Assembly (NCBI GenBank): GCA_039803925.1
Contig: JBDRZL010000002.1
Span: 171,272-235,271, forward strand
Reading direction: 5' to 3'
Length of the DNA: 64,000 bases
Source: a candidate division WOR-3 bacterium
Lineage (GTDB): Bacteria; Hydrothermota; Hydrothermia; Hydrothermales; JAJRUZ01
How positions within the stretch are numbered: the stretch's first letter is position 1; the number at the start of each line of letters is the position of its first letter. Below, piece by piece: positions 51,594 through 59,028 of this stretch. Under the pieces are notes generated by a model. That model was not told where the DNA came from. It made no database searches and saw nothing but the letters and a program-made list of their open reading frames with translations. The position numbers and the translations under genes were made by a program.

Positions 51594-52201
51594 TCCAACC
51601 AGCTCCTTTCAATTCCAAGCATTATTTTTAAAGATGTCGCAAGAATTCCAAGAGCAATTCCAAGTGTTATGCCCCTTTGAGCAGCAAGATTTGGAACATC
51701 AAGAACCCATTGGGCAAAATAAGGTAGACTTTCTGATAAAACATCACCAAAGGAAGTAAGTCCTATCATTAAAACAAATGCTGATAATAAAAGAAGAGCA
51801 CTTTCAACACTTCTTGCTCTAAAAGCTCTATAGGCAGCAGAAGCCATATAAAAGGAAAGAAGGGAAAAGGTTGTTGCATTTAAAGGAACCATAACAAATT
51901 CATAAATTTTATCAAAAATAGAACCCTTTCCTATGCCAAAGAAAATTCCAAGAATCATCATACCGTAAAGGGAAATAAGAGTAACAAGTGAGTAAAAAAC
52001 ATTTTTTCCTTTCCTCACATTTGTAAAATGTCTCCTTGTAAGTGATATAACAGCCATAATTATAGCCATTCCCTGAACTCCCTGAAACCATTCAAGAAGC
52101 AAGGTATAAACAGATTTAGAAAGGGGACCTGTAATGAAATATTGAAGGAATCCCAAAAGTCCTATAAAAAAAACAATAAAAAGAGGAACTTGTTTTTTCA
52201 T
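51590..52201 (-). CDS. uncharacterised six-helix membrane protein (203 aa)
   Basis: Helices at about 7-24, 40-56, 70-90, 108-125, 132-150 and 178-196, short loops, and the end GITLGIALGILATSLKIMLGIERSWLE. No family recognised. Coupled by four-base overlaps to the DUF6754-like gene upstream and the 273-aa gene downstream. Probably the membrane core or a partner in the same complex. Confidence 0.66.
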   Translation of the reverse strand: MKKQVPLFIVFFIGLLGFLQYFITGPLSKSVYTLLLEWFQGVQGMAIIMAVISLTRRHFTNVRKGKNVFYSLVTLISLYGMMILGIFFGIGKGSIFDKIYEFVMVPLNATTFSLLSFYMASAAYRAFRARSVESALLLLSAFVLMIGLTSFGDVLSESLPYFAQWVLDVPNLAAQRGITLGIALGILATSLKIMLGIERSWLE

Positions 52202-52977
52202 TTAGGAAAAATAAAGTTTAAAATATATGATTTACCAATTAAACCGAGAAATCCTCCTAAAATTAGTAAAAATCCTATTATAAGCTTCATAACATCCTGG
52301 GCTTTTATAGTTGAAACAAGGACAGGTTCTCCTGATAAGTAAGCACTTGCTGCGTAAAACTCTTCTCCTATTAAAGTATAGTCGCAGGATGTAACAAAAA
52401 AGGGGAGTTGTGTTATTGCATCTGTTCCAGCTATCTGAATTGCTCCAGTGGATGTTCCTGTTTCAGCAAGTAAGAGAGATTCAGCCCAGAACATTCCCAT
52501 AAAAAAATTTGTTGCAGTCTTTTCTCTTACCATTAAACCACAAACACTGGCAGCATATCCAAACTGAGAATCAGTGACATAGAATACAGAATCTTCTTTA
52601 AAAAGGTCAGGTCTTCCGATAGAAGTATAAGCCTGTTTTATTACCTCCTTTGCAACTGTGTAAACAACAGGATTTCTGTTTGGGACTATGATATCAGTTT
52701 CATACTCCCCTGCTTTTTTTGCTACTCTTGATAAAATATTTAGGGAAGCAATAGTGGCTACATCATCAATTGTGGAGAGTCCTGGGACATAAAGAATACT
52801 TCTTCCCATTTCAGTTGCCCTTCCTATTGCTTCATCAACTGCTTCAATTCCTGGTATTTTTCTTAAAAAAAGTTTTTCACCTTTTCTTGCTTTTGAAATA
52901 AAATAGAGAAGTAAAAAGGTATAGATTATTACTGAAATTAGAACAGATAATTTTTGAATATCAATTCCAATTTCCAT
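52198..52977 (-). CDS. DUF6754-like membrane protein (259 aa)
   Basis: One N-terminal helix (11-29), a soluble domain of 200 residues, and one or two C-terminal helices (232-256). The soluble part holds IPGIEAVDEAIGRATEMGRSILYVPGLSTIDDVATIASLNILSRVAKKAGEYETDIIVPNRNPVV and GTSTGAIQIAGTDAITQLPFFVTSCDYTLIGEEFYAASAYLSGEPVLVSTIKAQD. I believe this is the domain called DUF6754, from memory. Function unknown. It lies one base after the lipoprotein gene and overlaps the six-helix gene. Confidence 0.65.
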   Translation of the reverse strand: MEIGIDIQKLSVLISVIIYTFLLLYFISKARKGEKLFLRKIPGIEAVDEAIGRATEMGRSILYVPGLSTIDDVATIASLNILSRVAKKAGEYETDIIVPNRNPVVYTVAKEVIKQAYTSIGRPDLFKEDSVFYVTDSQFGYAASVCGLMVREKTATNFFMGMFWAESLLLAETGTSTGAIQIAGTDAITQLPFFVTSCDYTLIGEEFYAASAYLSGEPVLVSTIKAQDVMKLIIGFLLILGGFLGLIGKSYILNFIFPK

Positions 52978-52978
52978 T

Positions 52979-53368
52979 TTAATAAATTCTTTTTATTTCA
53001 ACTTTATCTTTTAATACTTCAAATATTTTTCCTTTATAAAATAAATCTATCTTAAATTTCAAATATTCTTTTGATTTTATTTCTTTTATATCGTAAACAG
53101 GGATTTCAAATATGTAATAATTTTTTTCCTTTTTAAAATTCACATTAAATTCAGAATCATCAAATAGAATCTTAATATTTTTAATTTCAGGTTCTTTTTC
53201 AAAAGTTCCTTTAATTTCTATATTACCCTTTATTTTTCTATGAAACTGAATTGGGGTTGGCATTAAATTTATAAAAATATAAACATTCAATTCAAAGTCA
53301 TCAGGAAGTCTAACCTGCTTGGTGCAACTTATAAAGAAAGAAGAAATAAAAAATATATTTTTTAGCAA
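52979..53368 (-). CDS. small lipoprotein (129 aa)
   Basis: A short hydrophobic N-terminus ends in the lipobox FFISC (C15). The rest is beta-rich (LNVYIFINLMPTPIQFHRKIKGNIEIKG, KNYYIFEIPVYDIKEIK). No known domain. It is three bases after the EF-G-like gene and one base before the DUF6754-like gene, so it is part of the same operon and may be the outer part of the complex. Confidence 0.6.
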   Translation of the reverse strand: MLKNIFFISSFFISCTKQVRLPDDFELNVYIFINLMPTPIQFHRKIKGNIEIKGTFEKEPEIKNIKILFDDSEFNVNFKKEKNYYIFEIPVYDIKEIKSKEYLKFKIDLFYKGKIFEVLKDKVEIKRIY

Positions 53369-53371
53369 AAT

Positions 53372-55372
53372 TTATTCCTCTTTTTGCTTCTTTGCCTCTG
53401 CAATTATTTTCTGGGCAAGTTCTTTTGGAACCTCGTCATAATGGGAGAACTTAGCAAAATATACAGCTTTTCCCTTTGATATTGATCTTAAAGCACTTGA
53501 ATATCCGTGAAGTTCTGCAAGTGGAACATAGGCTTTTATTTTTTGTTTTTTCTTACCATAAGGTTCCATACCAAGTATTCTTCCTCTTCTTGAGTTTAAA
53601 TCACTCATTACATCGCCGGTTATTTCCTCTGGAACAATTATTTCCACTTCATAGATAGGTTCAAGAATATAAGAATCAGCATTCATCTGAGCATCTCTGA
53701 AAGCCATTGAACCTGCTATTTCAAAAGCAATGTTTGAAGAATCAACCGGATGATATTTACCATCATAGAGTTCAACTCTCACATCAATTACAGGAAAACC
53801 AGCCAGAACACCTGATTGCATTGCCTTTTTAATTCCAGTCTCAACAGCAGGTATAAAGTTAGAAGGAATTGCGCCTCCAAAAATAGAATTTACAAATTCA
53901 TATTCTTTTCCTCTTGGTAAGGGTTCAATTCTTATATTACATATTCCATACTGACCCCTTCCACCTGATTGTTTAACATATTTTCCCATTGCTTCTGCCT
54001 TTTTTCTTATTGTTTCTCTATAGGGAATTTTTGGTCTTGCCTGGGTTACTTCCACTCCGTATCTCCTTTTCATTTTAGAGACTATTACATTTAAATGAAT
54101 CTCACCGAGACCCTCAACAATTGTTTGTTTTAGTTCAGGGTTATAATGAAATGAAAAAGTAGGGTCTTCTGCTGTTAATCTTTTCAAGGCTTCTGATACT
54201 TTTTCTTCATCCTGTTTTGTTTTTGGAACTATAGCAACCTGAACACTTCTCCAGGGGAATTCTATTTCAGGGTAGATAACAGGATCATCAGGAGAGCATA
54301 GAGTATCATTTGTATGTGTATCTTTAAGTTTTACAATTGCTCCTATTTCACCAAGTTTAATTTCTGAAATTTCTTTTCTTTCCTTTCCGAGAACAGAATA
54401 TAAGGAAGTTGTTTTTTCCCTTAATTCTCTTTTAGGATTTAAAAGTTCCATTCCGGATTTAATACTTCCCCTGAATACCCTCACATAATTTATTTCTCCT
54501 AAGTGCGGATCGCTCATTGTTTTGAAAATAAAAGCTACAGTAGGTTTCTCAGGATCAGGCTCTAACATTACTTCACTCCCGTCCTTTTTTCTTCCTTTTC
54601 TTGGTGAAAATTCTTCATAGGAAGGGAAATATTCTGATAAAAATTCAATAAATTCATTTATTCCTTTCCCTTCTAATGAATCACCAAAAAATACAGGGAC
54701 AATAAGGTTTTCTTTTATTCCCTTTTTTAAAGCGGATTTAATTTCGCTTTCAGAAATTTCACCTGTTTCAAGATATTTTTCAACAAGACTTTCATCGGTT
54801 TCAACAATTGATTCCATTGCCTCATCTTTTTCCTTGTTCCATTCAGAAGGAACTTCTTCAAAAATTGTTTTTACCCCTTGAAAGGAAGGTCCTTCCCCTA
54901 ATGGGTATGTGAGAAGTATAAATTTTTTTTCAAAGGTATTTCTTAAGTTATTTAAAATCTCCTTTACATTTACATTCTCAGACTTCATCTTTGTTATAAA
55001 AACACAAACAGGGATATTCTTTTCAAAAATTTTTTCTCCGTAAATTTCTGTTCCAACTTCTATTCCTGCTCCTGCATTAATGACAAGGCAAACAAGATCG
55101 CATACATGGAGTCCGGAGAGGAATTCGCCCTGGAAATCAAGGAAGCCTGGAGAGTCGAGTAAAAATATTTTTTCTTTTTTATTTTCAAAATGGGCTATGC
55201 CGAGGTTAATTGTTATTCTTCTTTCTTGTTCTTCTGGGTCATAATCAAGAATGCTTGTTCCTTCATCAGTTCTTCCCAATCTGCTTGTGACTTTTTGGTT
55301 AAAAAGTATTGCTTCACAGAGAGTGGTTTTGCCACATCCAGAGTGTCCTACAAAAAGTACAGTTTTTGCCAT
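53372..55372 (-). CDS. EF-G-like translational GTPase (EF-G2 type)
   Basis: A 666-aa five-domain EF-G homologue. G1 is GHSGCGKTT (9-17), the switch threonine is near T54, G3 is DSPGF (73-77) where EF-G has DTPGH, and G4 is TKMK (127-130) where it has NKMD. So the catalytic histidine of switch II is Phe, as some EF-G2 proteins have a Tyr here, and guanine specificity may be altered. Domain IV (GQYGICNIRIEPLPRG..NSIFGGAIPSNFIPAVETGIKKA) is present. It is not the only elongation factor expected; it may be a back-up or regulatory form. It heads the operon of unknown membrane genes. Confidence 0.88.
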   Translation of the reverse strand: MAKTVLFVGHSGCGKTTLCEAILFNQKVTSRLGRTDEGTSILDYDPEEQERRITINLGIAHFENKKEKIFLLDSPGFLDFQGEFLSGLHVCDLVCLVINAGAGIEVGTEIYGEKIFEKNIPVCVFITKMKSENVNVKEILNNLRNTFEKKFILLTYPLGEGPSFQGVKTIFEEVPSEWNKEKDEAMESIVETDESLVEKYLETGEISESEIKSALKKGIKENLIVPVFFGDSLEGKGINEFIEFLSEYFPSYEEFSPRKGRKKDGSEVMLEPDPEKPTVAFIFKTMSDPHLGEINYVRVFRGSIKSGMELLNPKRELREKTTSLYSVLGKERKEISEIKLGEIGAIVKLKDTHTNDTLCSPDDPVIYPEIEFPWRSVQVAIVPKTKQDEEKVSEALKRLTAEDPTFSFHYNPELKQTIVEGLGEIHLNVIVSKMKRRYGVEVTQARPKIPYRETIRKKAEAMGKYVKQSGGRGQYGICNIRIEPLPRGKEYEFVNSIFGGAIPSNFIPAVETGIKKAMQSGVLAGFPVIDVRVELYDGKYHPVDSSNIAFEIAGSMAFRDAQMNADSYILEPIYEVEIIVPEEITGDVMSDLNSRRGRILGMEPYGKKKQKIKAYVPLAELHGYSSALRSISKGKAVYFAKFSHYDEVPKELAQKIIAEAKKQKEE

Positions 55373-55394
55373 TATTTCCTTAATTAATTTTTTA

Positions 55395-55407
55395 CGGGAT
55401 TGAACCG
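55395..55407 (-). promoter_or_regulatory. T-arm-like motif before the EF-G-like gene
   Basis: Minus strand CGG-TTCAATC-CCG, 22 bases before the ATG of the EF-G-like gene. A three-base stem and seven-base loop as in the rpsT copy. Confidence 0.4.
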
Positions 55408-55639
55408 ATTTATATATAAAAGCAAATTATAAATTATAAATTAATTTAAAGGTTTAAGAAAAACCGTAAAGTAAATTTTTTGCTTAAATAAAGGTAAGCT
55501 TACTATTTTCATCCAAATATAGATCTTTTTTCTCTCATTAACAACTTTAGAACTCTTTCCCTCATAAGTTTTCAAAACTTAAATCAAAACCTCTTTTTAT
55601 CATAAAAACAGAGGGTCCTTCATATTTTTTGAAAAACTT

Positions 55640-55669
55640 TTGTAAAAATATACTTATTTAGGTTATAAT
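55640..55669 (+). promoter_or_regulatory. promoter of the BrxD-like cassette, near-leaderless
   Basis: TTGTAA (55640-55645), 18 bases, TATAAT (55664-55669). The expected start of the transcript near 55676 is about five bases before the ATG at 55681, and no Shine-Dalgarno exists, so the first gene may be translated without a leader. Confidence 0.6.
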
Positions 55670-55680
55670 TATAATTAAAT

Positions 55681-56571
55681 ATGATTAATAAAAACACATT
55701 TAAACAACCAGAAATAATTGACCTGAGTCAAAAAGTTAAAGAAGCACAAGAACAGTTAAAAAGATTCTCTAAACTATTAGAAAATCTATCTAATCTTGAC
55801 CAAGATCGGGTTTTTAATTTTCCTAAGATAAAGGATACACTTTCAAAAATATTAGAGGAACTTCCTAAATTTGAGGAACTTCTTAAATTTACAGAGTATA
55901 TAAAAAACTTTAAAAATTGGTTAGAGAATTACCAAAAAGAACTTCAAGCAGTGGAAAAAGAGATACAAGATCGATTTGGATGCGAACTTGAGGAAGCACT
56001 AAAGGAACAAAACCTCTCACTTCGGGGTCACTACCCTGAACTCAAAACTTGGCTTTTTACGATTGAACTTCTTTTTGATAAGGGTTATGCAACAATTTGG
56101 TACGGTCCAAAGCAGGAACGGTTAGCACAATGTAGTTTATCCGTATCACAAGTAACCAAAAAAATTTTTGAATTAAAGAAGCAACTTGGTTCACAAGTAA
56201 ATGAGGAAGAGTTTTTAAAGAAACTATATTATGCTTATCAGCGAAAGTTGATAATTAAAGGTGATAAAAATGGAACTGCCTTGCCTATTATTGAAATACT
56301 CCCAGAAGTAGCTTATTTATTGCAGGAACCGCGTTTTCATAAAAATCCAAAGAAAGAGTATTACAAAAGTTATACTCGTTGTGATTTCAGTTATGACCTT
56401 TTCCGAATTCTTAATTCAGAAAAAAACAAGATTTTTAATTGTAGGCTTAGTCTTGTTGTAGCTTCTTTAGCTCATACAAAAAAAAGAGAGGATTTTTTGT
56501 GGATTCCTAATGATGAAAAAGGAAATGGTACAGTTTATTCACATTTAAAATTTGAGGAGGTTACACAATGA
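55681..56571 (+). CDS. coiled-coil protein, first gene of the BrxD-like cassette
   Basis: A 296-aa protein I do not recognise. Residues about 12-100 are helical and coiled-coil-like (VKEAQEQLKRFSKLLENL...EYIKNFKNWLENYQKELQAVEKEIQDRFG). Residues about 110-200 look like a winged-helix-type pair (LKTWLFTIELLFDKGYATIWYGPKQERLAQCSLSVSQVTKKIFELKKQ, LKKLYYAYQRKLIIKGD). No catalytic motif. It overlaps the first ATPase gene by four bases and uses many CGN arginine codons like the next three genes. It may be the cassette's adaptor or sensor (inference). Compare with small helper proteins of BREX-like loci. Confidence 0.62.
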   Translation: MINKNTFKQPEIIDLSQKVKEAQEQLKRFSKLLENLSNLDQDRVFNFPKIKDTLSKILEELPKFEELLKFTEYIKNFKNWLENYQKELQAVEKEIQDRFGCELEEALKEQNLSLRGHYPELKTWLFTIELLFDKGYATIWYGPKQERLAQCSLSVSQVTKKIFELKKQLGSQVNEEEFLKKLYYAYQRKLIIKGDKNGTALPIIEILPEVAYLLQEPRFHKNPKKEYYKSYTRCDFSYDLFRILNSEKNKIFNCRLSLVVASLAHTKKREDFLWIPNDEKGNGTVYSHLKFEEVTQ

Positions 56572-57794
56572 ATAAATTAGAACCAAAAATTGCACGCAAA
56601 ATCATTGAAATAGTTGGGGGACATGGAATTCCCCCAGAGTATGGAGTTCAATTTTTTACTGTTGGTTTAGAACCCTATCTTTCTGTTATTGAAAATGAAT
56701 ATTTAGCTACTTTTATCAAAGAAGGTGGGTCTACATTTAAGATGGTAATAGGTACTTATGGAGGAGGGAAAACTCACTTTCTTTACTGTGTTCGTAACAT
56801 TGCTTGGAGTCATAATTTTGCTGTTTCTTATGTATCTTTAAATCCTGATAGTTGCCCGTTTCATAGATTAGAAAAGGTTTACTCTGAAATTGTGCGTAAT
56901 ATTACACCACCTCTCAGACCGGAAGAATTGATATCTGAAAATTACGAAAAAGGAATTTGTAGTATTATACGTCGTTGGTTTAATGAGAAATTTCAGGAAT
57001 TCAGCAAAGATGGATTATCTGATGAAGATTTAAAGAAGGAACTTTTAAACTACTTGAATAATATTAGAGACATTGAAAGTAGCAGTTTTGAAAATGGGAT
57101 TAAATCTGCGTTCAAAGCTTTGTTATATGGACAAGAAGATGACTTTAATAAAATTCGCGCGTGGCTAAAAGGAGAATCCTATGATAGAAAAAATCATCAA
57201 AAATTTGGTATTTTAGAAAAAATTGATAAAACTAAGGCATTTCCAATGATAAGGTCCTTAACTCAGTGGATTAAAAAAATTGGCTATTCCGGGCTTTTAA
57301 TTTTGTTTGATGAAGCAGAACCGATGGGAAGTCTCAGCGGAAAACAAAAAGAACACCTTTTAGCGAATCTTCGCCACCTTATTGATGAATGCAGTCGTAC
57401 TTTTAAGAGTGTAATGTTTTTTTACGCAGTTCCAGATGAAAACTTTCTGGAAGGTGGAAAATTAATTTATGAAGCACTGAAACAGAGAGTTAACACAGTA
57501 TTTGATAATAAAATTAATCCTTCTGGAGTTAAAATTTATTTAGAAAAATTAGGATACAAGCCTATTGAATTTCTACGTGAAATTGGAAGCAAACTGGCAC
57601 GAATTTACGAGATTGCTTACAATTATAGGTTTGATAATGCTTTATCTAATAAAACTATAGAATTGGTTGCAGAGAAAGCTTATAATTCCCGCTTCGGGGA
57701 TATCGGTTATAAACGCGATTTTGTGCAAAGGCTTATTAAAGCTCTTCATTTTCTAAAAGAAAAGGGAAGGCCACCTTCTGAAGAAGAATTATAA
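56568..57794 (+). CDS. BrxD-like P-loop ATPase 1
   Basis: A 408-aa AAA-type ATPase of the BrxD (DUF2791) kind: N-terminal ARKIIEIVGGHGIPPEYGVQFFTVGLEPYL, Walker A GTYGGGKT at 62-69, the conserved VSYVSLNPDSCPFHRLEKVY and Walker B LLILFDEAE with D248 and E249. A C-terminal helical part ends near LIKALHFLKEK. BrxD partners the BrxHI helicase in BREX types 2 and 6. The preceding Shine-Dalgarno is GAGGAGG. It overlaps the coiled-coil gene by four bases. Differs clearly from ATPase 2. Confidence 0.8.
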   Translation: MNKLEPKIARKIIEIVGGHGIPPEYGVQFFTVGLEPYLSVIENEYLATFIKEGGSTFKMVIGTYGGGKTHFLYCVRNIAWSHNFAVSYVSLNPDSCPFHRLEKVYSEIVRNITPPLRPEELISENYEKGICSIIRRWFNEKFQEFSKDGLSDEDLKKELLNYLNNIRDIESSSFENGIKSAFKALLYGQEDDFNKIRAWLKGESYDRKNHQKFGILEKIDKTKAFPMIRSLTQWIKKIGYSGLLILFDEAEPMGSLSGKQKEHLLANLRHLIDECSRTFKSVMFFYAVPDENFLEGGKLIYEALKQRVNTVFDNKINPSGVKIYLEKLGYKPIEFLREIGSKLARIYEIAYNYRFDNALSNKTIELVAEKAYNSRFGDIGYKRDFVQRLIKALHFLKEKGRPPSEEEL

Positions 57795-57875
57795 GAAGAA
57801 TTATAAGAAGATATATAAAAAGTTATTATGTTTATAAGAAGAAGAATTACAAAATATATAAAAAGTTATTATGTT
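57781..57875 (+). repeat. duplicated start region between the two ATPases
   Basis: A 12-bp unit AAGAAGAATTAT occurs twice in tandem at 57781-57804, covering the stop of ATPase 1. A 22-base stretch ATATATAAAAAGTTATTATG plus TT occurs at 57811-57832 and again at 57854-57875, 43 bases apart. Only the second copy's ATG (57871) opens ATPase 2. Confidence 0.85.
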
Positions 57876-59028
57876 AAAAAAAACAATTAGCAAAAATACC
57901 CAAAATCTTGATAAATTTAAAGCTAGAAGAATGATTGAGGCTTTCCGTTTTGGCATAGTACCTCATGATTGTCTTGATGATTTCACATTTGGTCGTGAAC
58001 AGGAAATTAAAAATTTAATGGAGTGGCTTATAGATGATAAAGAAATTATATTAATACTTGAGGGTGGATATGGAACTGGTAAAACACATTTACTAAATTA
58101 TCTATACTGGCGTGCTTTATACGAAGACTTTGTAGTTGCTTATGCAGATATAGATCTCAGTGAGACTCCTTTTTACAAACCAAAACGAGTATATGCAAAA
58201 TTAATTCAGTTCTTTAAATTTCAGTCTAAAGTTGATGGACAATTTAAAGGTTTTCGTGATTTTTTGAATGAGGCATTGAAAAAAGGGGTTTTTGAAGATC
58301 ACAGATATTTTAAGTATTTAATTAAAGGGCCTCAAGATGAAGATAGGGAAGATATATGGGATTGGATTGAAGGACAAGGAGGAATTAGACCTCCTGGATA
58401 CTCACCTTTCTTCCCTACAATGTACGAATATTCAAATGCATACAATATTTATTGCTATTTGCTTAGTGCTCTGGGTTGGGCATCAAAGGAAGTATTTAAA
58501 TATAAAGGATTTCTTCTTATTTTTGATGAAGCAGAAACAATATGGTTTGATATTCGCAACCTAATTAAAGGTCGTGAATTTTTAGAAGCACTTTGTCAAA
58601 CAGCAAAAAATGATCCTGAATTACTCAAGCAGCCTTCCTGGAGTAATCTTTGGTCAAATCGCTGTTATAGATACTCTAATTATATTCCTTTTATTTACAA
58701 AAAACCAAGTGGGTTGAAACTTCTTTTTGCTTTTACGGAATTTCCATTTTTTTTCGCCCAGTTTTGTGAGTTTCCGCAAACATTAAAATTAAAATCTTTA
58801 GAGGAGAAAGTTCTTAAAGAAGTATTTGAACACATTTATCAACTTTATACTAAAGCTTACAATTTTGATATAAAAGATTCAAAGTTAAAAGAAATGATTT
58901 TTAATAAAGTTAAAAAAGAGATACCGAGAAATTGTGTTACAAGATTTTTCATCAAGGGAACAGTGGAAGCTCTGGATTTAATTAGACATAGTCCTGAAGA
59001 AAATTTAGAAAATATTTTAAATGAATAG
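57871..59028 (+). CDS. BrxD-like P-loop ATPase 2
   Basis: A 385-aa AAA-type ATPase: N-terminal ARRMIEAFRFGIVPHDCLDDFTFGREQEIKNLMEWL, Walker A GGYGTGKTH at 65-73, FVVAYADIDLSETPFYKPKRVYAKLI, and Walker B LLIFDEAE with D219 and E220. The N-terminal layout matches ATPase 1 and BrxD, but sequence identity between the two looks low, so this is an old duplication or a second recruitment. The two could form a heteromeric ring. It overlaps the helicase gene by eight bases. Confidence 0.78.
   Translation: MLKKTISKNTQNLDKFKARRMIEAFRFGIVPHDCLDDFTFGREQEIKNLMEWLIDDKEIILILEGGYGTGKTHLLNYLYWRALYEDFVVAYADIDLSETPFYKPKRVYAKLIQFFKFQSKVDGQFKGFRDFLNEALKKGVFEDHRYFKYLIKGPQDEDREDIWDWIEGQGGIRPPGYSPFFPTMYEYSNAYNIYCYLLSALGWASKEVFKYKGFLLIFDEAETIWFDIRNLIKGREFLEALCQTAKNDPELLKQPSWSNLWSNRCYRYSNYIPFIYKKPSGLKLLFAFTEFPFFFAQFCEFPQTLKLKSLEEKVLKEVFEHIYQLYTKAYNFDIKDSKLKEMIFNKVKKEIPRNCVTRFFIKGTVEALDLIRHSPEENLENILNE

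Larger units (their letters stand above)
55373..55680. other. 308-bp gap at the border of the defence-like island
   Basis: Divergent region. Near the EF-G gene it holds a T-arm-like motif (55395-55407) and A/T-rich possible -10 sequences for the minus strand. Near 55681 it holds the promoter of the island's first gene. The middle, 55441-55635, has no recognisable gene, integrase or tRNA end. Confidence 0.6.

Noticed and set aside
57831..57890. Small peptide starting at the first copied ATG before ATPase 2
   Set aside because: The 20-codon frame is a by-product of the duplication and runs out of frame into ATPase 2.
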